NCBI RefSeq assembly: GCF_000024985.1
Contig: NC_013523.1
Location: 1,984,001-2,048,000 of the forward strand
Length of the DNA stretch: 64,000 nucleotides
Direction of reading: 5' to 3'
Source of the DNA: Sphaerobacter thermophilus DSM 20745
GTDB lineage: Bacteria > Chloroflexota > Chloroflexia > Thermomicrobiales > Thermomicrobiaceae
Part shown: positions 8,348-17,632 of the stretch, one piece after another
Layout of the letters: the number at the start of each line of letters is the position of its first letter
Position numbering within the stretch: position 1 is the stretch's first letter
Position numbers and translations under genes: made by a program
The notes under the pieces: generated by a model
What the model was told of the DNA's origin: nothing
What the model saw: only the letters and a program-made list of their open reading frames with translations
Database searches by the model: none

Positions 8348-9279
8348 GCCTGCTCCACCTTCAGCGTGGTCACATAGGCCACCACGAAGATCCCAATGAT
8401 CAGGAAGATCCCGAGGCTGATGGCCGACCCATAACCGACATCGGCGAACGCCACGATGTTCTGCTGCGCGTAGATCGCCATGGTCTGGGTATCCAGGCGG
8501 TTGCCGAAGACGACGTAGAACACGTCGAAGACGCGCAGCGCATCCAGCGTGCGGAAGATCAACGTCACCACGATCGCCGGCCGCAGCAGCGGCAAGGTGA
8601 TCCGGAAGAACTGCTGGATCTTGCTCGCCCCGTCCACCGTCGCCGCTTCGTAGACATCGGTCGGGATGACCTGTAGCCCGGCCAGGAGGAGCAGGGCGAC
8701 GAAGGGGGTTGTCTTCCAGATGTCAACTGAGGCGATCGCGAACAGTGAGGTACTCGGTTGCGAGAACCAGGCCACGTTGCGGTCGATGATGTGGAGGCGC
8801 ACGAGGAGGTCGTTGATGACGCCGTAAACGTCGTGGTACATCCACTTCCACATCTGGGCCGAGATCACGGTCGGGATGGCCCAGGGGACCAGCATGGCTG
8901 CCCGCATCGGCCCTCGACCGGGGAAGTTCGAGTTCACCACCAGGGCGATCAGCAGCCCCAGGATGAACTCAACGACCACGGTGATGACGGTGAACTTCAC
9001 CGTCACCCAGATCGCACTGCGGAAGGTCGTATCCTGTACCAGGAAGCGGTAGTTCTCCAGGCCGATCCACTCGCCCGGCGTCAAGCTCCCCAGACGCTCA
9101 TTGGTGAAGCTGTAGTAGATCGTCTGTCCGAGGGGCACCAACGCGACTGCCGCGACGACCGCGACGGTGGGGAGCAGCAGGATCCAGGCGAGCCGCCGTT
9201 GCCGCTCGGCGAGGTCCAGCACCCGGCGCGGGCGTTTCGGAACGGCGAGCTCCTTGTCCTCGACCGCGGTGCCGCTCAT
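8344..9279 (-). CDS. carbohydrate ABC transporter permease, MalF type
   Basis: Partner permease of the MalG-type protein: 311 residues and about six membrane segments after a charged cytoplasmic N-terminus. The EAA-loop reads YEAATVDGASKIQQFFRITLPLLRPA. It lies between the binding-protein gene and the second permease, the standard CUT1 order. The substrate cannot be read from sequence. Confidence 0.92.
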   Translation of the reverse strand: MSGTAVEDKELAVPKRPRRVLDLAERQRRLAWILLLPTVAVVAAVALVPLGQTIYYSFTNERLGSLTPGEWIGLENYRFLVQDTTFRSAIWVTVKFTVITVVVEFILGLLIALVVNSNFPGRGPMRAAMLVPWAIPTVISAQMWKWMYHDVYGVINDLLVRLHIIDRNVAWFSQPSTSLFAIASVDIWKTTPFVALLLLAGLQVIPTDVYEAATVDGASKIQQFFRITLPLLRPAIVVTLIFRTLDALRVFDVFYVVFGNRLDTQTMAIYAQQNIVAFADVGYGSAISLGIFLIIGIFVVAYVTTLKVEQA

Positions 9280-9375
9280 TCCGGCCTCCGTTCGATCCTA
9301 AGGGGCGGGCAGGTGCCCGCCCCTTCCTCATCCGCGCACGCCGCGCGGCACGGTAGCGAGCCGTGGGCACAGCGG

Positions 9376-10902
9376 CTAGCCCGCAGCGCGCTGCATCTGC
9401 TGTGCCGTCTGCGGCACGACCTGCTCGGCGTCCTGGCCGTTCAGGATCGCATTGACGCCCTGGAAGAAGGCCGTCGAAACCTGATTGTAGCGCTCGCCGG
9501 TCTGGGTGGACGGCCGGGTGACACGCACCACGTCCTGCATCGGCTCCAGGAACGGCATCTTCTCCAGCACCGCCGCCTCTTCCGCCACCGACGGGATGGT
9601 CGGAACGAACGAACCCACCTGCGCCCGGTAAGACTGCACCTGCGGGCTCGTCATGTAGCGCACGAACTCGATCGCTGCCTCCGGCACCTGTGAGTACCGC
9701 GACACGGCCAGTTGCCAGCCACCAACGGTCCCGACGTGATCGAATCCCTCGGCCGCCGGCAGCGGCGCGACCCCGACGTTCCCCGCGATCGGGGAGTCCT
9801 CACCCGTGGCCAGCGCGTACACGTAGGGCCAGTTGCGCAGGAAGGCGGCGTTACCGCCCTGGAAGACGTTCCGCGAGTCCTCTTCCTGGTAGGACGTCAC
9901 GCCCCGCGGGCAGATCGTGCCGATCCAACCGCGCACCCGGTTAAGCATCGCTATCGCCTCGGGGTTGTCAATCGTCACGTTCCCCTCTTCGTCCATGAGG
10001 GTGCCGCCGCCGGTCGAGGCGAGCCACTCCAGGGCATTACAGGTCAGCCCCTCGTAGGCGTTGCCCTGGAACACGAAGCCGCCGAAGTTGGGGTTGGAAG
10101 CCTGCTCCCCTTCGACGATCGCCCGTGCCATCTCCTCCAACTCATCCCACGTCTCTGGTGGGTTGCTGAAGCCGTACTTCTCGAGCAGATCGGTGCGGTA
10201 GTAGAGCATGCCGAAGTCGGCAAACCACGGCATGGCAACGAGCACACCATCGACGGTGTTGTTCTGGATGATCGTCTCGTAGTGCAGCGCCGCTTCCTCA
10301 CGGAAGGCGTCGGTCAGATCCAGCAGGTGCTGGGCAAAGGCGCCCGGCCAGATGACGTCGATCATCATGACGTCCATGTCGGGCGACTGGGCCTGGAACA
10401 GGCGGAGGTAGGTCGCGTAGTTCTCGGTGGAGCTCTGCGGCTTCGGCACGATGTTGATGTTGATGCCCGTCGCCTCAGTGAAAGCCCGCGCGAGCTGCTG
10501 ATCCAGCTCACCGCCGATGCCGACGGTGTCGCCGTAGTAGGTGATCGTCTGGCCGCTGTACTGGCTCGCGGCATCGGCATTGAAGACCTCGGGCGGCGTC
10601 TCGAGGGTGTAGGTCGCCCCACCCGTGGGCGAGCCGGACGGCGATGCCGAGGGCGCGGTCGTCGGGGAAGCAGCCGGGGACTCAGCGGGCGTTGCGGCCG
10701 TGGTCGGGGTAGTCCCCGTCCCGCCGGACATCGTGGCAGTCGCCTCGTCGCCACCGCCGCCACCACAGGCGGCCAGGAGCGCCGCGACTGCCGGCATCGA
10801 CAATCCGAGAGCCGTTGCCCGGCGCAGCACATCCCGCCGGCTGAGACGTCCCGAAAGGGCCGCGCGATACAGGTCCAGATACCTGCGATCGTGAATCGTC
10901 AC
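9376..10902 (-). CDS. extracellular sugar-binding lipoprotein of the ABC transporter
   Basis: Solute-binding protein, family 1, 508 residues from the GTG at 10902, which follows AGGAGGAG by six bases. The N-terminus has a twin-arginine motif SRRDVLRR followed by a hydrophobic stretch and lipobox LLAAC (Cys46), then a Gly/Thr/Ser/Ala/Pro-rich linker. This suggests Tat export and lipid anchoring. The mature part has typical binding-protein segments (ITYYGDTVGIGGELDQQLAR, GGWQLAVSRYS). First gene of the transporter operon. Confidence 0.9.
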   Translation of the reverse strand: MTIHDRRYLDLYRAALSGRLSRRDVLRRATALGLSMPAVAALLAACGGGGGDEATATMSGGTGTTPTTAATPAESPAASPTTAPSASPSGSPTGGATYTLETPPEVFNADAASQYSGQTITYYGDTVGIGGELDQQLARAFTEATGININIVPKPQSSTENYATYLRLFQAQSPDMDVMMIDVIWPGAFAQHLLDLTDAFREEAALHYETIIQNNTVDGVLVAMPWFADFGMLYYRTDLLEKYGFSNPPETWDELEEMARAIVEGEQASNPNFGGFVFQGNAYEGLTCNALEWLASTGGGTLMDEEGNVTIDNPEAIAMLNRVRGWIGTICPRGVTSYQEEDSRNVFQGGNAAFLRNWPYVYALATGEDSPIAGNVGVAPLPAAEGFDHVGTVGGWQLAVSRYSQVPEAAIEFVRYMTSPQVQSYRAQVGSFVPTIPSVAEEAAVLEKMPFLEPMQDVVRVTRPSTQTGERYNQVSTAFFQGVNAILNGQDAEQVVPQTAQQMQRAAG

Positions 10903-11327
10903 GAGCGTCTCCTCCTGCATGTCCCGGCTCGAAATGAGCCCTCCGATCCGATCGGGTTGTGGAGTGGGGGTGGACCGCGCGTGGTGGCGTCCGGATCCAG
11001 CGGCGCCGTGCCGCGGCATCGTTCCGACCGCGCCGATACGCGCCTCGGATCAGCGCCGGAGCGGTCACGCCTCCTGGCGGTAGACTCCATCAGCCCTCGT
11101 CTCCTCCGCTGACCGACCCGCTGCGTCGCCGGAGCGGGGATCAGGGAACACCCATACGACGTCGGAGCGGGAATGGCGCGCAGGGCAGATCGGCAAGCGT
11201 CCAAGGTCGATTCGCAGATTTTGTGCCGTGAACTGTCGTACAATCGCGGATGCTGCACTGCGGCATGGCGATGGCGAGAAGAGGGAAACAGCGGCATTGT
11301 CCCAGTGGCCGAGGAACGGAGCGACCC
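10903..11327. other. intergenic region between transporter and thioredoxin/NHL gene
   Basis: 425 bases between divergent genes. A TACAAT box at 11239-11244 could be a -10 for the rightward gene, but I see no convincing -35. Nothing else is recognised. Confidence 0.4.
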
Positions 11328-12812
11328 ATGGCTGACTACAGCGCCTTCCGTGGCACTGTACGCGCGCCCGAATTCCCGCCCGGTGAGTGGTTCAACACCA
11401 CCCGCCCGCTGGAGATTAGTGACCTACGCGGCAAGATCGTCATCCTCGACTTCTGGACCTACTGCTGAATCAACTGCTTGCACATGCTTCCGCAGTTGCG
11501 GGAGCTCGAGCGCCGATTCCCCGATGAGCTGGTCGTGATCGGGGTCCACTCCCCCAAGTTCCCGGCCGAGCGCCGCAGTGAGAGCCTGCGCGCGGCAATC
11601 CAGCGCTACCACGTCCACCACCCGGTTGTCAACGACGCGAACCTCGAGGTCTGGACGCGCTACGCCGTACGCGCCTGGCCGACGCTGATGTTTGTCGACC
11701 CCGAGGGGCGCGTCATCGGGCGGCACGAAGGAGAAGCGTCCGCCGAGGACTTGGCGCGCGTCGTGCGCGAACTCGTCGATCAGTACGACGCCCAGGGGCT
11801 GATCGACCGCAGCCCGATCCCTGGCCTGCAGCCGATGGCACCGCCAGAAGGCACGCTCGCCTTCCCGGGCAAGGTGCTCGCCGACGCCGCCACCGACCGC
11901 CTCATCGTCGCCGACTCCGGTCACCATCGGCTGATCGTCGCGCGGCTCGACGGTAGCGACGCCTGGGTGATCGGCTCCGGTGAGGCGGGGCTGCGCGACG
12001 GCCCGGGAGCGATCGCGGCCTTCCACGATCCGCAGGGCCTCGCCCTCTATGGCGATACCCTGTACGTCGCCGACACGCGCAATCACGTCGTGCGCCGGGT
12101 CGACCTCGCTGCCCGCACAGTCGAGACGATCGCCGGGACAGGCCACATCGGGTGGAGCTACGCCCGCGCCGGCGCGGCCCGCGCCATCGACCTCCGCTCG
12201 CCGTGGGACCTCGTGCTCCACGACGGCGTCCTCTACATCGCCATGGCGGGGATGCACCAGATCTGGGCGCTCGACCTCGACGAGGCCGAGCTGCGCCCCT
12301 ACGCCGGCAGCGGCCGTGAGTCGATCCGCGACCACACACTCCAGCGGGCCTGGCTGGCGCAGCCGAGCGGGCTGGCTACCGACGGCCGTCTGCTCTACGT
12401 CGCCGACAGCGAGACGAGCGCCGTGCGCACGGTCACCTTCCCGCCCGGGGACGAGGTGCGGACCCTGGTCGGGACCGGGCTGTTCGACTTCGGCGACGTG
12501 GACGGCATCGGCGATGAGGTGCGCCTGCAGCACCCGCTGGCCGTCGCATGCGGGGACGGCGTGCTGTACGTTGCCGACAGCTACAACCACAAGATCAAGC
12601 GGCTCGACCCGGCCACCCGGCGCTGCGAGACATGGCTGGGCAGCGGCGAGCCCGGCGACGCCGACGGGACCGGCACGGCAGCACGCTTCCACGAGCCGGG
12701 CGGACTCTCCCTGGCCGGCTCCCGGCTCTACATCGCCGACACCAACAACCACGCCATCCGCGTGGCCGATACCACCACCGGCGCCGTCACCACTCTCCCG
12801 CTGACGGTGTGA
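11328..12812 (+). CDS. thioredoxin-like/NHL-repeat protein with in-frame TGA, probable selenoprotein
   Basis: Reading through TGA at 11466-11468 gives a single 494-residue protein. It has an N-terminal thioredoxin-like domain (about 1-150) and a C-terminal NHL beta-propeller (about 170-490, with repeats such as [15 protein letters not shown] and [15 protein letters not shown]). The segment around the TGA reads [22 protein letters not shown]2-type relatives have CCINC here, so TGA replaces the first Cys of the CxxC redox pair, giving U47-x-x-C50. Start ATG at 11328 follows a GGAG. The downstream frame is intact for 1,344 bases, and its first ATG (11478) has no ribosome site and lacks the redox motif. 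Alternatives are a recent nonsense mutation or a sequence error. Confidence 0.75.
11486..11505 (+). promoter_or_regulatory. SECIS-like hairpin downstream of the TGA
   Basis: Eight-pair stem 11486-11493/11498-11505 (one G-U) capped by the tetraloop AGTT. The loop begins 25 bases after the TGA and has a G in its first two positions, fitting the bacterial SECIS model (loop 16-37 bases from UGA). A mutually exclusive hairpin, CAACTGC (11471-11477) with GCAGTTG (11492-11498), is too close to the TGA to fit. Confidence 0.55.
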
Positions 12813-12877
12813 CCCGCGGCGGCTCCGCTGCCGATAGACGACGCCGGCCCATCCCCCGGCGCACCGGCGTGTGCCGC

Positions 12878-12906
12878 GTGACATAGATACCCCCAGGGGG
12901 TATAAT
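12878..12906 (+). promoter_or_regulatory. csoR promoter with CsoR operator in the spacer
   Basis: GTGACA (12878-12883), 17 bases, TATAAT (12901-12906). The palindrome TACCCCCAGGGGGTA (12888-12902) fills the spacer and enters the -10. It is the G-tract type operator of CsoR proteins, so the repressor should block its own promoter, relieved by Cu(I). Confidence 0.85.
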
Positions 12907-12945
12907 TGGGTGTGAGGAGCGTACACCGCGCAGGAGGGGGAGTAC

Positions 12946-13260
12946 GTGAACGAGAAACCGGTCGTCGAAAAGCCGAAGCAGGTTGACTCGTATCAGCATG
13001 ACAAGCAGCGCATCCTGACCCGGCTGCGGCGCATGGAGGGGCAGGTCCGCGGCGTCCAGCGCATGGTGGAGGAGGACCAGTACTGCGTCGACATCCTCAC
13101 CCAGTTGTCCTCGATCATGGCCGCCGCCCGCAGCATCGGCCTCCTGCTCCTGGAGGATCACATCCGCGGCTGCGTCATCAATGCCGATGACGAGGAGAAG
13201 GAAGCCAGAATCCAGGAGCTGACCGAGGCGATCGACCGCTTCACCAAGAGCGTCGGGTAG
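12946..13260 (+). CDS. csoR: copper-sensing repressor, CsoR family
   Basis: All-helical metal-sensing repressor (DUF156), 104 residues. The Cu(I) ligands are C47, H72 and C76, with the same 25- and 4-residue spacing as C36/H61/C65 of Mycobacterium CsoR. The helix MEGQVRGVQRMVEEDQYCVDI is typical. It precedes copA and carries a matching operator upstream. The initiation codon is GTG or the nearby frame at 12946 behind GGAGGGGGAG. FrmR and RcnR relatives differ in ligand set, so copper is the best call. Confidence 0.93.
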   Translation: MNEKPVVEKPKQVDSYQHDKQRILTRLRRMEGQVRGVQRMVEEDQYCVDILTQLSSIMAAARSIGLLLLEDHIRGCVINADDEEKEARIQELTEAIDRFTKSVG

Positions 13261-13270
13261 GGACGGGATG

Positions 13271-13406
13271 TCATGCGTCATGCGTCATGCGTCATGCGTG
13301 ATGCGTCCCCCTCACCCCCGGCCCCTCTCCCCTGGTGGGAGAGGGGAGCACCACGGGTGACGTATGACGTATGACGCATGACGTGTGACGCATCACGCAT
13401 GACGCC
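13271..13406. repeat. heptamer repeat element, copy 2
   Basis: Left arm of five TCATGCG-type units (13271-13305). Central hairpin CCCCTCTCCC/GGGAGAGGGG near 13322-13346. Right arm of seven units TGACGTA/TGACGCA/TCACGCA (13358-13406). It occupies nearly the whole csoR-copA gap, so it is transcribed if the two genes share a promoter. Confidence 0.85.
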
Positions 13407-13421
13407 GAAGGAATCGAGCCA

Positions 13422-15902
13422 ATGACCACAACCACCACACCACGACGCGCCGCGCAGGCGCGCGCAACGCTGCTTGTCAGCGGCATGACCTGCGCCTCGT
13501 GCGTCCGGCGCGTGGAGCGCGCGCTGGAGCGCCTGCCCGGCGTCACCGACGCGCAGGTGAATCTCGCGACCGAGCGCGCGACCGTAACCTACGACCCGGC
13601 GACCGTGTCGGTGGCCGACCTGGTGCAGCGCGTCGAGCAAGCTGGCTATACAGCCACTGTCGAAGCAACGGATGACGAGACAGCGGCACACGACACGGCC
13701 GCCGTGGATCTCGCCATCACCGGCATGACCTGCGCCTCCTGCGTGCGCCGGGTGGAGCGCGCCCTGACGCGACTCGACGGGGTCGAGGCAGCCACTGTCA
13801 ACCTGGCGACCGAGCGAGCCAGCGTCACCTACGACCCAGAGCGGGTGAGCCTGGACCAGATCCTCCGCGCGGTGCAGGCCGCCGGTTACGGCGCAGATGT
13901 CGTCGCCGAGCCGGAGGAGATCAGCGACGCGGCCGATGAGGACGCCGCCCGACGCCGGCGCGAGATCGCCCGGCTGCGCCGGGACGTGATCGGCGCCGCC
14001 ATCCTCACCGTGCCGACCGTCATCCTGAACATGTTCTTCATGTCGCTCATGAACGTGGAGTACGTGCTCCTGGCACTGACGCTCCCGGTCTGGGCCTACT
14101 TCGGCTGGCGCTTCCACCGGGCGGCGCTCAAGAACCTGCGGCACGGCCAGTTCACCATGGACACGCTGGTCAGCCTCGGCACGACCGCAGCGTTCGGTTA
14201 CTCCCTGGTGGGCACGCTCGTTCTTGGCCGAATGGATCAGATCTACTACGACACCGCGGCCGTGATCATCACCCTGATCCTGCTGGGGCGGTACTTCGAG
14301 GCGCGGGCCAAGGGGCAGACCTCCTCGGCCATCAAGAAGCTGCTCGGCCTGCAGCCCCGCACGGCGCGGGTAATCCGCGGCGGCGAAGCGATCGACATTC
14401 CCATCAGCCAGGTGCGAGCCGGGGACCTCGTCGTCGTGCGCCCCGGTGAGAAGATCCCGGTCGACGGCCGGATCATCGAGGGCCGCTCCGCGGTTGACGA
14501 GAGCATGCTGACCGGCGAGAGCCTGCCGGTCGAGAAGGGTCCCGGCGACGAGGTGATCGGCGCGACCCTCAACACGAGCGGGAGCTTCACGTTCCGCGCG
14601 ACCAAGGTCGGGCGCGACACGGCCCTGGCCCAGATCATTCGGCTGGTCCAACAGGCGCAGGGCTCGAAGGCACCGATCCAGGGGCTGGCCGACCGCGTGG
14701 CGAGCGTCTTCGTCCAGGCCGTGCTGGTCGTCGCCGCCGTCACCTTCGCCGCCTGGATGCTCCTGGGCGGAGACCTGACCCACGCCCTGCTGGCGACCGT
14801 CGCCGTGCTGGTCATCGCCTGCCCCTGCGCTATGGGGCTGGCCACGCCGACCGCGATCATGGTTGGCACTGGCCGGGGGGCTGAGCACGGTGTCCTGATC
14901 AAGGGCGGCGACGTGCTCGAGCGCGCCCGGGAGTTGACCACCGTGGTGCTCGACAAGACCGGGACAATCACCCGCGGCAAGCCCGCAGTCACTGACGTCG
15001 TTCCGGCGCCCGGCTTCAACAGCGTAGCCGACCCGGCCGCGGAGCTGGTCCGCCTCGCCGCCGCCGTCGAGCAGCGCAGCGAGCACCCACTGGGCGCGGC
15101 CATCGTCCAACACGCGCGCGAGGCCGGGATCGACCTCGGCGCTCCGGTGGCCGACATCACCGCCGTCCCCGGGCACGGTATCACCGGCACCGTCGAGGGG
15201 CGTCCGATCCTGGTCGGCACCCGCAAGCTGCTGCGCGACCATGGGATCGCCCCCGACAGCCTGGAGGCAGACGCGGCGCGGCTGGAAGCCGATGGCAAGA
15301 CCTCCATGCTCGTCGCGGTCGACGGCCGGCCCGCCGGCGTGATCGCCGTGGCCGACACCGTCAAGCCGGGGAGTGCCGAGGCCATCGCCGCTCTGAAGCG
15401 AATGGGGCTCGACGTCGCCATGATCACCGGCGACAACCGACGCACCGCCGAGGCGATCGCCCGGCAGGTAGGCATCGACCGCGTGTTGGCCGAGGTTCTG
15501 CCGGGCCATAAGGCCGACGAGGTGCGCCGGCTGCAGGAGCAAGGCCACCGCGTGGCGATGGTCGGGGACGGCATCAACGACGCCCCCGCACTCGCCCAGG
15601 CCGACGTCGGCATCGCCATCGGCTCGGGCACCGATGTCGCCATCGAGGCCAGCGACGTGACGCTGGTCGGCAGCGATCTCCGGGGCGTCGTGACGGCCAT
15701 CGCCCTCTCGCGCCGGACGGTCCGCACGATCAAGTGGAACCTGTTCTGGGCGTTCATCTACAACACGATCGGCATCCCGATCGCGGCTCTGGGCCTGCTG
15801 AACCCGATGTTCGCCGCCGCCGCCATGGCCTTCAGCTCCGTCTTCGTCGTGACCAACTCCCTGCGCCTGCGCCGGTTCACACCCCCCACGGCGACAGGGT
15901 AA
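13422..15902 (+). CDS. copA: Cu(I)-translocating P-type ATPase with two N-terminal metal-binding domains
   Basis: Exports Cu(I) across the membrane with ATP. The 826-residue protein has two heavy-metal-associated domains, both with [15 protein letters not shown] (C24/C27 and C104/C107). Eight membrane helices carry the transport site C467-P-C469 ([14 protein letters not shown]). The actuator motif is [11 protein letters not shown], the phosphorylated residue is D511 in DKTGTITRG, with SEHPLG in the nucleotide domain and [11 protein letters not shown] near the C-terminus. It lies behind csoR, which presumably controls it, but the heptamer element in between could be a second control point. The two HMA domains look like a recent duplication. 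Confidence 0.97.
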   Translation: MTTTTTPRRAAQARATLLVSGMTCASCVRRVERALERLPGVTDAQVNLATERATVTYDPATVSVADLVQRVEQAGYTATVEATDDETAAHDTAAVDLAITGMTCASCVRRVERALTRLDGVEAATVNLATERASVTYDPERVSLDQILRAVQAAGYGADVVAEPEEISDAADEDAARRRREIARLRRDVIGAAILTVPTVILNMFFMSLMNVEYVLLALTLPVWAYFGWRFHRAALKNLRHGQFTMDTLVSLGTTAAFGYSLVGTLVLGRMDQIYYDTAAVIITLILLGRYFEARAKGQTSSAIKKLLGLQPRTARVIRGGEAIDIPISQVRAGDLVVVRPGEKIPVDGRIIEGRSAVDESMLTGESLPVEKGPGDEVIGATLNTSGSFTFRATKVGRDTALAQIIRLVQQAQGSKAPIQGLADRVASVFVQAVLVVAAVTFAAWMLLGGDLTHALLATVAVLVIACPCAMGLATPTAIMVGTGRGAEHGVLIKGGDVLERARELTTVVLDKTGTITRGKPAVTDVVPAPGFNSVADPAAELVRLAAAVEQRSEHPLGAAIVQHAREAGIDLGAPVADITAVPGHGITGTVEGRPILVGTRKLLRDHGIAPDSLEADAARLEADGKTSMLVAVDGRPAGVIAVADTVKPGSAEAIAALKRMGLDVAMITGDNRRTAEAIARQVGIDRVLAEVLPGHKADEVRRLQEQGHRVAMVGDGINDAPALAQADVGIAIGSGTDVAIEASDVTLVGSDLRGVVTAIALSRRTVRTIKWNLFWAFIYNTIGIPIAALGLLNPMFAAAAMAFSSVFVVTNSLRLRRFTPPTATG

Positions 15903-15912
15903 CCAACGCAAA

Positions 15913-15945
15913 GAGGCCGGGCGCAGCGCCCGGCCTCGTCTTTCT
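15913..15945 (+). terminator. terminator after copA
   Basis: Near-perfect palindrome GAGGCCGGGC/GCCCGGCCTC (15913-15937) followed by GTCTTTCTCT. It may also serve the convergent glycosyltransferase. Confidence 0.8.
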
Positions 15946-15985
15946 CTCGATCGCACCCGCCAGGCCGGCACAACCGGCACGGCCC

Positions 15986-17335
15986 TCAGGCACCATCCCC
16001 CGCGCCCGCGGACGTTCCGGCCACGTCCTCGCGCAGCACCGGCTCGCCGGTGACGGCGACGCGCTCGATCAGGTCGGCAGCCTTCACCGTCCCCGGATTG
16101 GCTTGCAGCCGCGCCGCGATCCGCTGCATGCGCGCCCGGCGCGCGTCGTCCCGGAGCAGATCGGTTAGCGCCTCGTGGAACTCGGCGTCAGTGAAGCCGT
16201 AGGACGTGAGGCGCCAGCCGAACCCGACTTCCTGCACCCGCTGCGCATTGTCGTGCTGGTCCCAGAAGAGCGGCAGCACGAGCATCGGCTTACCGAAGTG
16301 CACGCTCTCGGTGACCGTGTTGTTGCCGCCGTGGGTGACCACTGCGTCCACCAGCGGCAGGATCGACGGCTGCGGCAAGAACTCCTCGCCCCAGATGTTC
16401 GGCGGCAGCTCGATCTGGCCCGCCTGCGGCCCGAGGCTCATGATGACCCGGTAGTTCGTCCCGGCGAACAAGTCCACCAGCCGGTTCATCAACTCCGGCT
16501 CAGCAGACCCCAGACTCCCGAGGCTGACGTAGATCAGTGGCCCTTCACCACGCAGCGACTCCGGCACCGAGAAGGGCGGCTCGGTGTCGCGGACCGACGA
16601 GTCGAGCCGGTGGTACGTCGCGGGGAGCGGCCGCGAGCGTGGGTAGTCGGCCTCCTCTGGGTAGAGGTAAAGGTTGAGCCAGGGCGACTCGTACATGAAC
16701 TGGCCGGGCGGCAGCGGCGGGCAGCCGTTCTCCTGGACGAAGGCATTGAAGCGGGCGTACAGGTCGGCGTGACAGCGGTCGTACTCGGCGCGCCAGCGCT
16801 CCCACTCGGACCGATCGTCGGTCGGCAGGCCGGAAAGCGCCGGCGGCAGGTCCGGTTCGGCGATCTCCAACGGGTTGCAGGAGATGATCCGCACCCAGGG
16901 GACGCCCGCCGTCAGCATCGCCGGGAAGGCGACGACGTTGTCCTCCACGATGACGTCCGGCTGCACCTCGGCGAAGATCTCGCGCAGACGCGGCTCCACG
17001 TAGATCGCCCCGTCGACCAACGACTCCCAGATCGGCTGCGTGAGCGACGCGATCTGGTCAAACGTGTTCTTACGGAAGTGCGGCGCCGTGTCGCGAATGA
17101 AGTCCTTCCAGAATTGTCCCGGCTCCTCCGGGACCTCGGGCGGTGGCGAGAGGCGCATCAGTCGCTCTTCGAAGCCGCGCGCTGCCAGCGTCCCGGCAAA
17201 GGACTCCTCGACGACGAAGACCACCCGGTGACCGCGCTCCAGCAAGATCTTGCCGATGCCGATACAGTTGTTCGTCGGCCCGAAAGCCCCTTCTGGAAAG
17301 AAGATGATCGTGCGCCTGTTCGACGAACCCGTCAT
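15986..17335 (-). CDS. GT1-family glycosyltransferase, macrolide-glycosyltransferase type
   Basis: Cytoplasmic enzyme that transfers a sugar from a nucleotide donor to a small acceptor. The start is the ATG at 17335 (MTGSSNRRTIIFFPEGAFGP) behind AAGGAGG. The open frame to 17620 is unlikely coding. It has 449 residues in two Rossmann-like halves. The C-terminal donor-site motif VDAVVTHGGNNTVTES, followed by GKPMLVLPLFWDQHDNAQRV, is the GT1/UGT signature. The neighbours give no hint of the acceptor. Confidence 0.87.
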   Translation of the reverse strand: MTGSSNRRTIIFFPEGAFGPTNNCIGIGKILLERGHRVVFVVEESFAGTLAARGFEERLMRLSPPPEVPEEPGQFWKDFIRDTAPHFRKNTFDQIASLTQPIWESLVDGAIYVEPRLREIFAEVQPDVIVEDNVVAFPAMLTAGVPWVRIISCNPLEIAEPDLPPALSGLPTDDRSEWERWRAEYDRCHADLYARFNAFVQENGCPPLPPGQFMYESPWLNLYLYPEEADYPRSRPLPATYHRLDSSVRDTEPPFSVPESLRGEGPLIYVSLGSLGSAEPELMNRLVDLFAGTNYRVIMSLGPQAGQIELPPNIWGEEFLPQPSILPLVDAVVTHGGNNTVTESVHFGKPMLVLPLFWDQHDNAQRVQEVGFGWRLTSYGFTDAEFHEALTDLLRDDARRARMQRIAARLQANPGTVKAADLIERVAVTGEPVLREDVAGTSAGAGDGA

Positions 17336-17632
17336 CCCTGCATCCTCCTTCCGTCCGGCGTCCACCCGACGGCCGCAGACGGCAGCGCACACCACGGTCG
17401 GGACCGCACGCCGAACCGCACTCTCGCTGTCTCTCGTGCTTGCGACGGCGCCACGATAGCGGCTCGGAGGGGGATCGTCAAGCGAGTGCCAACGGGGGAT
17501 GGCACGGGAGCGCTGTTCCTGCCCAGGGTGAGCACCGCAGGGCACGCCCCACCCTGGTGCCGACGCTGGCACCAGGGGATCCGCCCCCAGACGGTGCACG
17601 GAACAGAAACGGCCAGGCACAAGGCCCGGCCG

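Noticed and set aside
11478-12812. Separate gene starting downstream of the TGA
   Set aside because: The ATG has no ribosome site and would cut the thioredoxin fold at its redox motif. The selenocysteine read-through explains the region better.
13271-13406. CRISPR array
   Set aside because: Units are 7 bases with no unique spacers, and no cas genes are nearby.
13278-15980. 900-codon open frame antisense to copA
   Set aside because: It mirrors a gene with all P-type ATPase motifs. High GC content leaves the opposite frame open; the translation is low-complexity and has no family motif.
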